NCBI GenBank assembly: GCA_902805475.1
Contig: CADCSX010000003.1
Location: 3,782,001-3,846,000, forward strand
Source of the DNA: Entonaema liquescens
Lineage: Eukaryota; Ascomycota; Sordariomycetes; Xylariales; Xylariaceae
Length of the DNA stretch: 64,000 nt
Reading direction: 5' to 3'
This document shows positions 47,054 through 56,973 of this stretch, piece after piece. The notes under the pieces were generated by a model. It searched no databases. It worked only from the letters and a program-made list of their open reading frames with translations, and was not told the DNA's origin. Positions within the stretch are counted from its first letter, which is position 1, and each line of letters opens with the position of its first letter. The translations under genes were made by a program, and so were the position numbers.

Positions 47054-48737
47054 ATGGAAATTAACCTACCCAACATCGTAAACGCTGCAATGCCGAATCG
47101 CGGTAACGGGAACGTAGGGATCATTTCATCTAACCTTGGCCCCAATCATAATGATCCCGGGTTTCTCTCCGGCGACTTTCCACATTCTCCCCCAAAGTTA
47201 TATATCACTGCTGAGGACGACGAGTTTGATCTAATCACTCTAAATGAATGGAGGGATGAGGGGTTCAACGTCGAGTATATCCCCATGGGAGCCGGTGGTA
47301 ACGAGTACCGAATGAAGATAGAATCGTTAAGCAGGACCAACCTAGGCCCCTGCGAAACCTTTGGCATAATTGGTATGTTCTCAGTCTGGACGAATCAAAT
47401 ACCGTTTTATAGTCCCTAGGCTTTATCCCCTAAGCATGGCAAAATGAGTCGCTGTAATATTCTAACGCAATGTTTAGCGTACGGCGATGCAGCCAGTTTT
47501 TGCTTAGAGCACTTCCACATACTTGACAATAATCCCGAGTTCAAGCTCTGCTGTCTCATTGCCTACTATCCTACACGTATTCCTGACACACGTACCAAGT
47601 TTCCAGGTGGTATTCATGTACTTGTTCATCTTACTACTGGGGAAGAAGTTGGTATCGTGAAGCAGACTCAGATGGTAGGGATCCAGGGTAAGAAAAGGAC
47701 CACCAAGAGGACGATCGATCGGGGCATAGGCGCTGGCGGGACGATGCAAGTGTCGTATCCGAGCTACACCTATAATGCGATACCCGGTTTCGCAGAACAT
47801 GATTTGGATGAGTTCGATAGGGTCAGTGCAGAGCTTAGCTGGAGTAGGAGCCTAGCAACAGCACGAAGAGCGTTTCGAAGAGACGTCGATCTAGAGAAGA
47901 CTATCGAGCAGAACGTTGAAAGTACGTAAGAATCCTACGCTTACTTCTCGATAGTATCTGTATTGTTCGGCAATCTGGACCGAAGAGCGTGGTTGGTGAG
48001 CTCAGTAATGTTAACATCGATCAGGCAAATTCTATAATCGACATTTACAACAAGCCATATCGACTTACTCGACTCACAAGAGCCCTCATGTCACCTATGT
48101 CCCTACCTTGACAGGGGCAATCGGCTCTGAAGAACTCCAGAGATTCTACTCCGAGTTCTTCATTGACAAGAACCCACAGTCCATTAAACTCACTTTGCTC
48201 TCTCGTACCATCGGTTCGGACCGTGTCGTTGATGAGTTGCACGTTGCTTTCAAGCATACGCAAGACATGCCTTGGATACTTCCAGGGGTACCCCCAACTA
48301 ATAAGAAGGTCGAGATTCTTGTCGTAAGCATCGTGACTTTGCGTGGCGGTAAGCTATATCACGAACACGTCTACTGGGACCAGGCTAGTGTGCTTGTGCA
48401 AGTAGGTCTATTGGATCCTAGGGCGGTTCCGAAGCAGGCCAGTGACGCAGGAGTAAAGCGGTTGCCAGTTATTGGAAGGCGAGCGGCTAAGAGCGTGCTG
48501 ATCGGTTATGACGAGAGTGATGAGGGCGAAGCCACAAACGAACTGATACCTGAATGGGATGACGACGCTGATGACGGGGTTGGTAACACAGCAGATGAAG
48601 GCGATAAGAGTAACGATACTAAGACCAACGAGACTGAAAGAGATGAGAAGACAACGAATGGATTAGAGAACACGGAGCCTGAACAATCTACACCAAACCA
48701 AGAAAAGCATGAAGATGCGAAAACCGAAGGAGATTGA
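47054..48737 (+). CDS. Dienelactone-hydrolase-like protein with C-terminal SnoaL-like part and acidic tail
   Basis: Three exons (47054-47372, 47478-47921, 48025-48737) sum to 491 residues. FDLITLNEWRDEGFNVEYIP (about 60-80) starts an alpha/beta-hydrolase-like domain; across intron 1 comes FGIIAYGDAASFCLEHFHIL. In true dienelactone hydrolases the nucleophile elbow is GYCFGG; here it is AYGDAAS, so the usual Cys is absent. YNAIPGFAEHDLDEFD later carries a possible His. After intron 2 a SnoaL/NTF2-like region follows (VPTLTGAIGSEELQRFY, GGKLYHEHVYWDQ), then about 60 residues rich in Asp, Glu, Asn and Thr. Fungal databases often call such proteins carboxymethylenebutenolidase; loss of the nucleophile makes that activity doubtful. 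No targeting signal seen. The start at 47054 is the most upstream ATG in this frame with sensible sequence. Confidence 0.82.
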
Positions 48738-50490
48738 CGGCGCTTACCGTTTGTTTGAATAGGAAGAGGTTAGTAATTCGTCTTCAATCATGTAAGTCGA
48801 GTACTTTTAAGATAAGAGAAGAGAATTGGGGTAGAATACTTGTATCAACCTCCGTTATAAACTAACCTAAAGATAGTCTGCATTAGGGAGTTTGGGGTTA
48901 AGTTAGCAAAATGACGGATCTGAAACGAAACAGCTACAAACTTAGATCTAATACTATTCTCGCGGAATACCTAGTTATGCTACCTAAGGTACCTACTTAT
49001 GTAGCTTATGACCGGTACCTGCATTGTTTTAGAATAAGCCCATGTTTTAGAATACACGTATAGTTAGTACACGTATAAGTGTTAGCTGTAATATTCTTCA
49101 AGAATTAGATATCTTCTAGTTAACTAGTTATTCTGAATAAGGTTCGATGTCTCATTATTTCTAATTACCACCGAGACTTATAAAATGTTTTAAGTCTTTA
49201 AGCATGTGATTTTATATATGCTGCATACATAAAAATGGTAGGTAAGTGTACCGACCGTACGGGTTGGGATGTTAGAGAGCGGGGTGCTGTTACCTAGATC
49301 AGAAAATACATCAGCCGCAACGCGCCCCGGGGGGAGGGCTATCATAGATCGGAGTATCGGAGCCTGTATCGTCCGACTTCGTTTCAAGTTGGTATTATCT
49401 ACGACGAAGTACAGGTATTTGGGTATTTGGGGCTATTATGCATTGTTAAAGTCTTTTTTATCGAGATTAGAAAAGTAAGCTACAGATTCATAAGCAAACA
49501 CCATATAACAGACTAAGTCATTGTAGAACATGCGATATTATTGGGTATCACCCGGTATAATAAGAGGATAATAAGGGTTCTCCCGGGACCAGACAGATTT
49601 CCCCATCCCGATGCCGAGTGCCCGCCACCGAATCGGGCGTTTAACGAAACGAATGCAGAATTACAAAAAGAAAAAAAAAAAAAGCAGAAGGGCTGACAAG
49701 GCTAGACCAACTGCTTCAACTACCGTGATGGATCGTTCCGGATCAACAGGGGAAGTGGCTGTTTCTGACCAGGTTGTGGAAGGGATATTTGTTTTACAAC
49801 CCTGATGATCCGCGCTTCTCGGCCCCCCATCAACGTCTTGATGAGTTGACAGAGTTGACAGAGATAGCAATAACATACGAATCTCTTGTAAGACAAAAAC
49901 AGTCAAAGATGAAGATCAATTGCACTGACCCTCTTGATAGGCCATGGCTTATTCAACAGGACCACGGTATACACGCAGCCCTGGTGTTCTCTGTGGCCTT
50001 CTGTGCTTCTCCGTGCTCTCTGAGCTGTACCAACTTCGTTTACCATAGGCGAAACAACCCAAGCTCCCTTGTTCCTGCATCACGTTTATGCTCGTACAAT
50101 ACAATACGTAGAATATGGATAAGTCTCCATCTGATGACGATCAATCGCTTGACGCAGGGACAAGCCAAGTCTACTCCACCACGACCACACGATGTGGCTA
50201 TCACAACCGTTGTACCGACCGCCATCTGTGCGACGTGATCATCGCCAGGGCATTTTTGGCAGAATAAGTAAGACATGTACTTCCTGTGTGTATTTTCACG
50301 GCTTCTTTCTTTTCTCACCATCCCTTTCTTCATTCCATCTTTAATAATTCAACCAGGCGCTGCCGGCAGTGTCTTATTTTTACCTTTCGTTTTCCTTAAT
50401 TCGGTTTTTATATTCAGTTGCTGTATTTCATAAACACTCCTTATCATATCTTATTCCTCTCTCGTTAGTTTTTTATATCTTCTCTTCAAA
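48738..50490. other. Gene-free interval
   Basis: No supported gene in about 1.75 kb. It holds a poly-A rich stretch at 49665-49684 and AT-rich sequence. The pyrimidine-rich tract before 50491 looks like a fungal 5' leader for the MFS gene. Confidence 0.45.
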
Positions 50491-52344
50491 ATGGGCATCG
50501 GGGTACTACAGGATAGGCATATGACCCGGCCGCCGGGGACATCGAAGCTTGGCGAAGAACAGGGTCCGTCCTTCGATGCAGGTCAGTTATGAGAGTTCCG
50601 CCTAACCACCGATCATCACGATTCTAAAAGAGATAACGTTTAGCGAGCACCAGCGATCTAAAGAAAGATGGCGACATCATCCTGGTTCCCCAGCCGAGCG
50701 ATTCGCCTAATGATCCTCTCAACGTTAGTATTCTTAATATACGACGCTCGAGCGGTTAAAGACTAATGAGGAGATACAGTGGTCAATGGTACAGAAGAAC
50801 TCAATCATGCTCATTCTTGCCTTCGGCTCTGGCGTTACGACTTCGTAAGTAGACTCAAGCCATAAATTTGAGCTGCGCAGAAGTCCTAACCTCAGCAGAC
50901 TTGGTCCGATGATTTCACCCGGCTTGGTCTTGATCAGCAAAGAGTACCACGTTAGTCCTGATATGGTATCTACTTTCATGGTCGGATCTATCCTTCTGTT
51001 TACTGGTGCTGTCACCTTCTTCACAGCGTCAGGAGCAAACATTTGGGGCAAGAGGCCGTTCTTCGTGATATCTACGCTACTACTGTTGATATCGAACATT
51101 TGGGGTACTTTCGCAGATGTATGTCGAGTCTTAATGTCTTACACTTCTTTCCCCCCCCTTTCCCCTTTCCCCTTTTCCCCTTTCCCCTTTCCCTTGGCGC
51201 TAAGACATTATAGTCCTTTCCCTCATTGGCCGCTATGCGTATCTTCCAAGGAATCGCCTCCGCTCCCCTTGAGACATTAGTCACGTCGACAGTTTCGGAT
51301 TTATTCTTTGTCCACCAGCGAGGGCTACGCCTGTCGTTGTGGGGAGTGATGTTAGGAACGGGTGTTCTGCTGGGTCAGGTCATTTCCGGCTACATCATCG
51401 AGGTGATGGGTATCTCTGGCACCTTTGCTATCAGCGCTCTCATCTTTTGTGTGCTATTACCACTTATGTATTTCCTGATCGTCGAGACCACGTACACGAA
51501 GTCGCGCAGCCCCAAGCTCGACGAGAAACGCCCGGGTTCGCGAGCATCCTCGATAGGGAGTATTATTTTTAAGGGAGATGACCCAGCTAGCGAGCCAAAG
51601 GAAAGTTACAAGAGTCAACTACGTCTTTTCCGTGGCCGATTATCGGATGATTCCTTTTGGAGAGGCGTGGTTAAGCCGTTCCCCCTCATCTGTTTCCCCG
51701 CCGTTATCTTTTCGACCCTCGTCTATGCGTCCTTCTTTTGCTGGCTCTTGATGATCGGTGTCTTGTCTGTCAACATCTTCTCCGCACCTCCATACAACCT
51801 TACACCAGCGCAGGTCGGACTCACCAACATCCCCTTAGCCCTCGCCACGTTAATCTTCTCGCCGATTTCCGGATGGATGGCCGACGCAGTTCCTGTTTGG
51901 ATGGCGAAGCGTAACGGGGGAGTTTTTGAGCCTGAGTTCCGCTTGGTCCTCATGCTTATTGCTGTCCCTTTCAGCACCGCGGGGTTTATCGGATTCGGGT
52001 TCGCTGTTTCGAAAGGTTTGTCATTGACATGGTGTTTGGTATGGATCACTATGCATTCGGTAGCCGTGCCCTTCGCTTCTCAGGCATCGATCAGTTACGT
52101 TATTGATTGCCACACCAAGGACGCGAATCAAGCATTCGTGACCATCAACTTCGTCAAGGCGGTTCTCAGTTTCGTTGCTTCGACCGTTGCAAACGGAATG
52201 CTTGCCATGTTTGGGGCCAAGACCCTATTCGTCGGAATCGCGATGCTGAACTTGAGCATCAGTCTCCTTACTATCCCTAGTTATATCTATGGCAAGAGAC
52301 TAAGGAGCTGGGTTGCGAGGAGCGAATGGGCAAGCAAGATTTAA
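50491..52344 (+). CDS. MFS exporter, DHA1 (drug:proton antiporter) type
   Basis: Five exons (50491-50581, 50644-50723, 50780-50844, 50899-51118, 51214-52344) sum to 528 residues. The cytosolic N terminus is followed by SIMLILAFGSGVTTSLGPM (helix 1), GANIWGKRPFFV between helices 2 and 3, MRIFQGIASAPLETLVTSTV in helices 4-5 and HQRGLRLSLW after it, the pattern of fungal DHA1 transporters. A charged central loop of about 80 residues separates the two six-helix halves. Intron 4 (51119-51213) carries a long pyrimidine tract of repeated TTTCCCC. The substrate is unknown: polyamines, drugs or secondary metabolites are typical. No adjacent biosynthetic gene points to one. Confidence 0.9.
51146..51200 (+). 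repeat. Intronic pyrimidine repeat, CCCCTTT units
   Basis: Imperfect tandem CCCCTTT/CCCCTTTT units fill most of an intron of the MFS gene at 50491-52344, between donor GTATGT and acceptor TAG. It is far longer than a normal polypyrimidine tract. Confidence 0.8.
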
Positions 52345-53024
52345 ACAGTATGACGACAACGTGAAATGTGGTGAAATGTTTCTATGCTACGTTGGGTCTA
52401 TGCTTGTATTGCATAGGATACTGGTTGATGACTGACTTGAGGAAGTCCTATACCTTGAAGGTTATGGGAGATGGACGGTGTGATGCATACGGCTGGCCGA
52501 AAGTAGCGTCTCACGTTGTCGAAAGGATGTGTTGGTATATGTATTACTTATTCTAATCCTAGCAAGCTAGGAAGCAATCATTTTTATTGTAATTGTATTA
52601 TTATGCTTAGGGATGCTGTCTATAGTTCGCGAAGCTAACATAGCTGGTAAGAAGTGGTTATCAAACTCTCGAGACAATGTTACAGCAATCTGAATGGTAT
52701 CACAATTTACCTGGTTATATCACATCGCCAATAAGGAATTAGAAAGATCAAAACGAATTACACTATGAATGTGGGATCTATCTCTGTCCAAAGTCCTATA
52801 GTAAAGCCTCTCAAACACCGAGAAAGTCCACCAAAAACCTGTTCCTACTAGACGAAAGTTCGATCATGAGAGTTGTTCTCGCTATGACCAAGATGGTTAT
52901 CCAGAACTCCTATCAGTTTCGCTATGCTAAAAGAAGAAAAAAATCCACTTCTAACTAACAACGTCATAGGAAATCATCAACCGCATCATCCTTCACTCTC
53001 TCTACCTGCCCCCTTTCCGATCCC
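52345..53024. other. Convergent 3' flanks
   Basis: The interval between the MFS exporter stop and the stop of the cysteine-cluster gene. No gene or repeat recognised. Confidence 0.5.
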
Positions 53025-53897
53025 TTATGCTGCTGCTCCGGGAGCGTTGGTAATGCGTTTAGTCTTTTTATTCTTATTCTTCGCATTACAGTCGCCACAC
53101 GCCGACGTATCATCCTCGCGCTTAGCCATGCATTTGCACCCGCACTTGCACCCGCAAGACGAGGTGTCCTTAGGCACCGACTCAGCCGCGTTGTTGTTGG
53201 TGCTATTGTCGTCGTTCTTCTTGTCGTCGTTCTTCTTGCCATCGTTCTTGTCGTTCTTGTCGGTGTCGGTGTTGTTTTGGCCAGTTGTAGTCTGGGCGGA
53301 TTTCTTGCATGTGCAGCCGCACTTGCACCGGCGCTTACGGGGCTCGTCGTGAACTACGATAGAACTTCGGATCCACTCGCCTCGTGGGGGGACGACAGGA
53401 GTGGTGGTGGGGCGGTTCCTCCGGCGAGAGGCGTGCTCTCTTTCCTCTGCCTCGGCGAAGGCGCGATCGTATGCGGCCTCTATCTGGCGGGCCTCAGCGG
53501 CCATTCGGTTTGCTCTCTCACGCCTGCGGGCTAAGCAACGCTCTCCCGGGGTCATGAAAGGCACCTCGTCGTCGGGTGTCAGGCGAGGGCCTAGGTGTCT
53601 GGGGGCAACCCTTGTGGGACGGTCTCCATGATCGGGAAGGCGTGGAGGGTCTGGGCGTCCTAGACTGACTGGGTGGTAGTCTGAATCGCCTGGGTATTCC
53701 GAACGGCTTGTGAAATCTGAATTACCTAGATAGTCTGAATTGCCTAGATAGTACGAACGGCTCGGATAGTCTGAACGACTTGGGTAGTCTGGGCGGCTTG
53801 AGTAGCTGGGACCATCGTGGTAGTCGTGACCACTGTGGTAGCTAGGACCACTGTGGTAGTCAGAATCATGAGAGATGCCTGAGAATCTACCTTCCAT
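53025..53897 (-). CDS. Repeat-rich protein with two metallothionein-like cysteine clusters, unknown
   Basis: Single open frame of 290 residues; not a family I recognise. Residues about 10-75 are short Ser/Asp/Tyr repeats (SDYPSR, SDYLGN, SYHSG), encoded by a DNA minisatellite. Residues about 110-170 are charged and probably helical (RERANRMAAEARQIEAAYDR). Then come two cysteine clusters, RRCKCGCTCKKS (about 190) and SSCGCKCGCKCMAKRED followed by ACGDC (about 245-265), separated by about 45 residues of Asn, Asp, Lys and Thr. The CxCxC spacing resembles metallothioneins, so metal binding is plausible but unproved. No signal peptide or membrane helix is seen. The long frame through biased sequence could partly reflect composition, but the start, the clusters and the clean single exon favour a real gene. 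Confidence 0.68.
   Translation of the reverse strand: MEGRFSGISHDSDYHSGPSYHSGHDYHDGPSYSSRPDYPSRSDYPSRSYYLGNSDYLGNSDFTSRSEYPGDSDYHPVSLGRPDPPRLPDHGDRPTRVAPRHLGPRLTPDDEVPFMTPGERCLARRRERANRMAAEARQIEAAYDRAFAEAEEREHASRRRNRPTTTPVVPPRGEWIRSSIVVHDEPRKRRCKCGCTCKKSAQTTTGQNNTDTDKNDKNDGKKNDDKKNDDNSTNNNAAESVPKDTSSCGCKCGCKCMAKREDDTSACGDCNAKNKNKKTKRITNAPGAAA
53670..53872. repeat. Coding minisatellite in cysteine-cluster gene
   Basis: About ten degenerate 15-18 nt units containing TAGTCTGAAY or TGGTAGT, read on the minus strand as SDY/SYH-type repeats. The repeats stay in frame, which supports coding. Confidence 0.75.
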
Positions 53898-54769
53898 GGC
53901 GAAACTGAGTGTACTTTGTTGTTAAAAGACTCGGTTTATTTATCAAGAATAAAAGGTCTTTGGGGTTTCTCACGTTGGTTTTTTTTTTTGATCCTCCTGT
54001 TGTTTGTCTTACAAGAAATAGAAGTGTATAATAATCAGCGGTGCTTGATTGATTGATGTGGGTAGATATATTGGAAGTTTTGGAACGTGTGAGAAGAAGT
54101 AACTTGGGTTCTCTAGGATGGAAAATAATCGAGGGAAGGGCCAAATATTTATACCAAGGACATCATCTGAGCGTCAAAATAGTACCGACACAAAGATACA
54201 TTAAAGTTTGTTGACTTGATGCCGTTACAGACGATTCTGTGGGGTTCTAGTATGTTTAAAGATGGCTATGAACAGACATATCCTAATTTTACGCTCGACC
54301 CCTTTTCATGTTAATAGCAGTTAACTCAACATCTACCTATGTATTGTCGCACCAGTACCATATGAGACAACTCTTACATATAACATTTTAGCCCCGGGCC
54401 TTCTATATTCTCTAGGTAGGTTTCCAAGATGACAAGGACATAAAGAAAGACAGTGTATTTAGGGTCTACTCTAAGTCTACCCGAGTAGTACTAGGCTCTA
54501 GTAAGCTCGAAGCGACTTCCTTGGTGAGACGCACAGCTAGAAACCGAATCATAAATGAGCCAACTAAGCTTGGCATAGATCAAGGTTCCTAATCTAGTCT
54601 TATTATGTTGTAAATAAATAAACATTATTATACCTTCGACTCGCTAATGAATAGCTTAAATACAACCAAGGTTTCACATTCGTATTGGCGTGGTACCAAT
54701 ATAGAATCTTAACAATGAGGCTCAGTTGATTCGCCGCGTGAATACTCTCCTTATTAAGAGTAGTCGACA
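53898..54769. other. Promoter of cysteine-cluster gene and 3' flank of channel gene
   Basis: No coding feature. A T10 run lies near 53979-53988, inside the presumed 5' leader of the minus-strand gene starting at 53897. A TATA-like AAATATTT is near 54143. Confidence 0.45.
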
Positions 54770-56620
54770 TTAAAGTAAACCATCGCCCCCAGCCTTGTCG
54801 CTAAGATTCTTGCTAACACTTTCCAGTAACTTTTTGAGCTGTTCGACGTCCGCTCTCAACTTTTTGACCTCGAGCATTGTAGGATCCTCTTCGAGATTAG
54901 CTTTGCTATCTGCAACCTTCTTTGCCCAGCCCTCGCTTTCGAAGTCAATTTCGTTTGCCATCTGCTCCCATTCTTCTTCTGTATCATCGTCTTCCTCGCC
55001 CCTTCTTCTATTCCGACGGATCTCCTTAGCTGCTTTGACTTCGAACAACGCAGAGCAAAAGAGTAAAGGGGAATATATTATTCCCATGACAATATCATTG
55101 AGGCGTTCATATTGCTTCTTGGGCATCCACCACTCAAAAGGGATGATCAAGAGGAATATTTCGATCAAGTTGAACGGGGCAATAAAAACATTCTCGTCTG
55201 GCGCACGCACAAATTGCATTGTCTTTTGAGAAAAGAGCGCCAAGAACTCATCATCGGCGTTGTCGTAAATATCCTCGTAGGCGCTATTATAAAGTGCAAT
55301 TAGTACATTCAAGAGGATGACCATGACGACAAAGGTAAAAAGGTAGTAGAGAATAATTCCAAACGGCGGGCTGAAACGTTCAAACCCGCTGAAATCAGGG
55401 CTCTGCATAATGGCATTAGCCATAGCTTGTAGAATGAAAATTGTGTCCTCGCCCGCCATGTCGTCTGCATAGTCCATCCCTATGAAAGCTTGCAAGAAAC
55501 CGATGACGACAACAATCAGCAAGGCAAAGAAGATGATACTCTCCTTCATCATCACCTTAAGCACAACAAGCATCGCGCCGAAGAAGCGGAATGAGTCTAG
55601 GTAGAGCAGAAGTCGAACCCAGAACATAGGTGCCGTAAACGCAAGGAAGTTATACGAAAGCTGGTTGAATTTCTGACGAGAATCGTCATCCGGCGAGTGG
55701 GTAAAAGCAACTAAGCGCATAGCAAGCGAGACCATCAGTAGCGAGTAGAGGACATTGTTGAACGCATTCCAGAAGCTAAAGATGTGATATCCAGCTTTGT
55801 AGAACTTTGCAAGCTCATCAAAGATGAAGCCAAACGTGAAAGCATAGAGTGTAACTTCAACAAAGTCCAGGTCACCACCAGGGTTAATGGTGTTGATGGC
55901 ACCAGTGTAGAGAGCCAAATAAATGAGCGAAATGATTAGCTGGAAGGCGTTCTGATACATTGGTGCTCGCATACGGTCGGGATCCAAATGGGGCAGGAAT
56001 GTGATGTTATCACGATCCTTGTAGTCGACGAAGCTCGCTGGATCATTCTCGTCCTGAACGAGCCAACCTCTCCAGAGATAATTGATACATTTCTGGTAGC
56101 CAGAAGAACCAATTACACGCAGGGCATGGAGGTCAACAGCTTTCTCGATAACATTGATAGGTGGAGTAGTCTCTCCATCGACGACGATCGAGTAACGCTT
56201 TAGAAGAACTGATTGCAACAGATAAGCCATATCGTCTTCGGACTCGATGATCTGCTTCGCGATGACCTCGCAAGCGATGGCCCTGACTTGATGCAAGTCC
56301 GCATCCCATAGCTCAACCTCGGCTTGATGCTTAAACCAGCGCTTGACTACAAGGAGGCAGAACACTACACACGAACGGTTCTCAGACCCACCGGCCTCTT
56401 TAGCAGCTTTGATGACTTTGGGTGTAATGATCTTGCTGTGGGGTTGGGTGATTTGTAACTCCTCAAGTTCGCATGGTACACATTGTTCAATAAGGTATCG
56501 TAGGCGGAGAGCAATTTTGGTTACTTCGGGAGCGGGAATGGCAGATTCGACCGAGTCATTTCGATGGACGGGGAGGACTTCATATCGGATTGCCCGACGC
56601 GTGTTAGCCCAGAAGCTCAT
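54770..56620 (-). CDS. YVC1: TRP-type vacuolar cation channel (Yvc1-like)
   Basis: Yvc1 releases calcium from the vacuole in response to stretch and calcium. The gene has one exon of 616 residues, close to the yeast length of about 675. A cytosolic N-terminal helical domain (1-215) is followed by six predicted membrane segments: FQLIISLIYLALYTG (about 225), LYAFTFGFIFDEL, WNAFNNVLYSLLMVSLAM, FLAFTAPMFWVRLLLYL, SIIFFALLIVVVIGFLQAF and ILYYLFTFVVMVILLNVLIAL (about 430). The pore loop lies in between, MANAIMQSPDFSGFERF. An acidic DEEEE-like stretch (EEDDDTEEEW) and a coiled coil (LRADVEQLKKLLESV) end the protein. Acidic residues here could sense calcium, as described for Yvc1. The channel identity is secure; the vacuolar location is by homology. 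Confidence 0.93.
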   Translation of the reverse strand: MSFWANTRRAIRYEVLPVHRNDSVESAIPAPEVTKIALRLRYLIEQCVPCELEELQITQPHSKIITPKVIKAAKEAGGSENRSCVVFCLLVVKRWFKHQAEVELWDADLHQVRAIACEVIAKQIIESEDDMAYLLQSVLLKRYSIVVDGETTPPINVIEKAVDLHALRVIGSSGYQKCINYLWRGWLVQDENDPASFVDYKDRDNITFLPHLDPDRMRAPMYQNAFQLIISLIYLALYTGAINTINPGGDLDFVEVTLYAFTFGFIFDELAKFYKAGYHIFSFWNAFNNVLYSLLMVSLAMRLVAFTHSPDDDSRQKFNQLSYNFLAFTAPMFWVRLLLYLDSFRFFGAMLVVLKVMMKESIIFFALLIVVVIGFLQAFIGMDYADDMAGEDTIFILQAMANAIMQSPDFSGFERFSPPFGIILYYLFTFVVMVILLNVLIALYNSAYEDIYDNADDEFLALFSQKTMQFVRAPDENVFIAPFNLIEIFLLIIPFEWWMPKKQYERLNDIVMGIIYSPLLFCSALFEVKAAKEIRRNRRRGEEDDDTEEEWEQMANEIDFESEGWAKKVADSKANLEEDPTMLEVKKLRADVEQLKKLLESVSKNLSDKAGGDGLL

Positions 56621-56927
56621 GTTTGATCAATTGCAACAAAACGATCAAGAAAATGAGGGCGAAGGTACTGAGAGTATGATAATGGGTGAATTGACTTACG
56701 TCGACGACGAGTTTCATAAAACGACCAATCGTGATGATTATGAGATGGGTGACGATCCCACCCCAAAAGCTTCCTCCAATTGAACCTTCCCATGCTTGTT
56801 TTAATGCGATATTTCGAAGGTCCCAATCCTAATATTCAGGTAATATTCAGGAAGCGTCTTCCTGGTCTTGAGGTGGTAGAGATTGGAATTGGGGCTGGCT
56901 ACAGGGAAAGCATATGCGAACAAAGAG

Positions 56928-56973
56928 GAAAGACGAGAGGGAAAGACGAGAGGGAAAGACGAGAGGGAAAGAC
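56928..56973. repeat. 13-nt tandem repeat, 3.5 copies
   Basis: Unit GAAAGACGAGAGG repeated without mismatch 3.5 times, about 310 nt upstream of the channel gene's start codon on the minus strand, so in its promoter or 5' leader. Confidence 0.9.
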
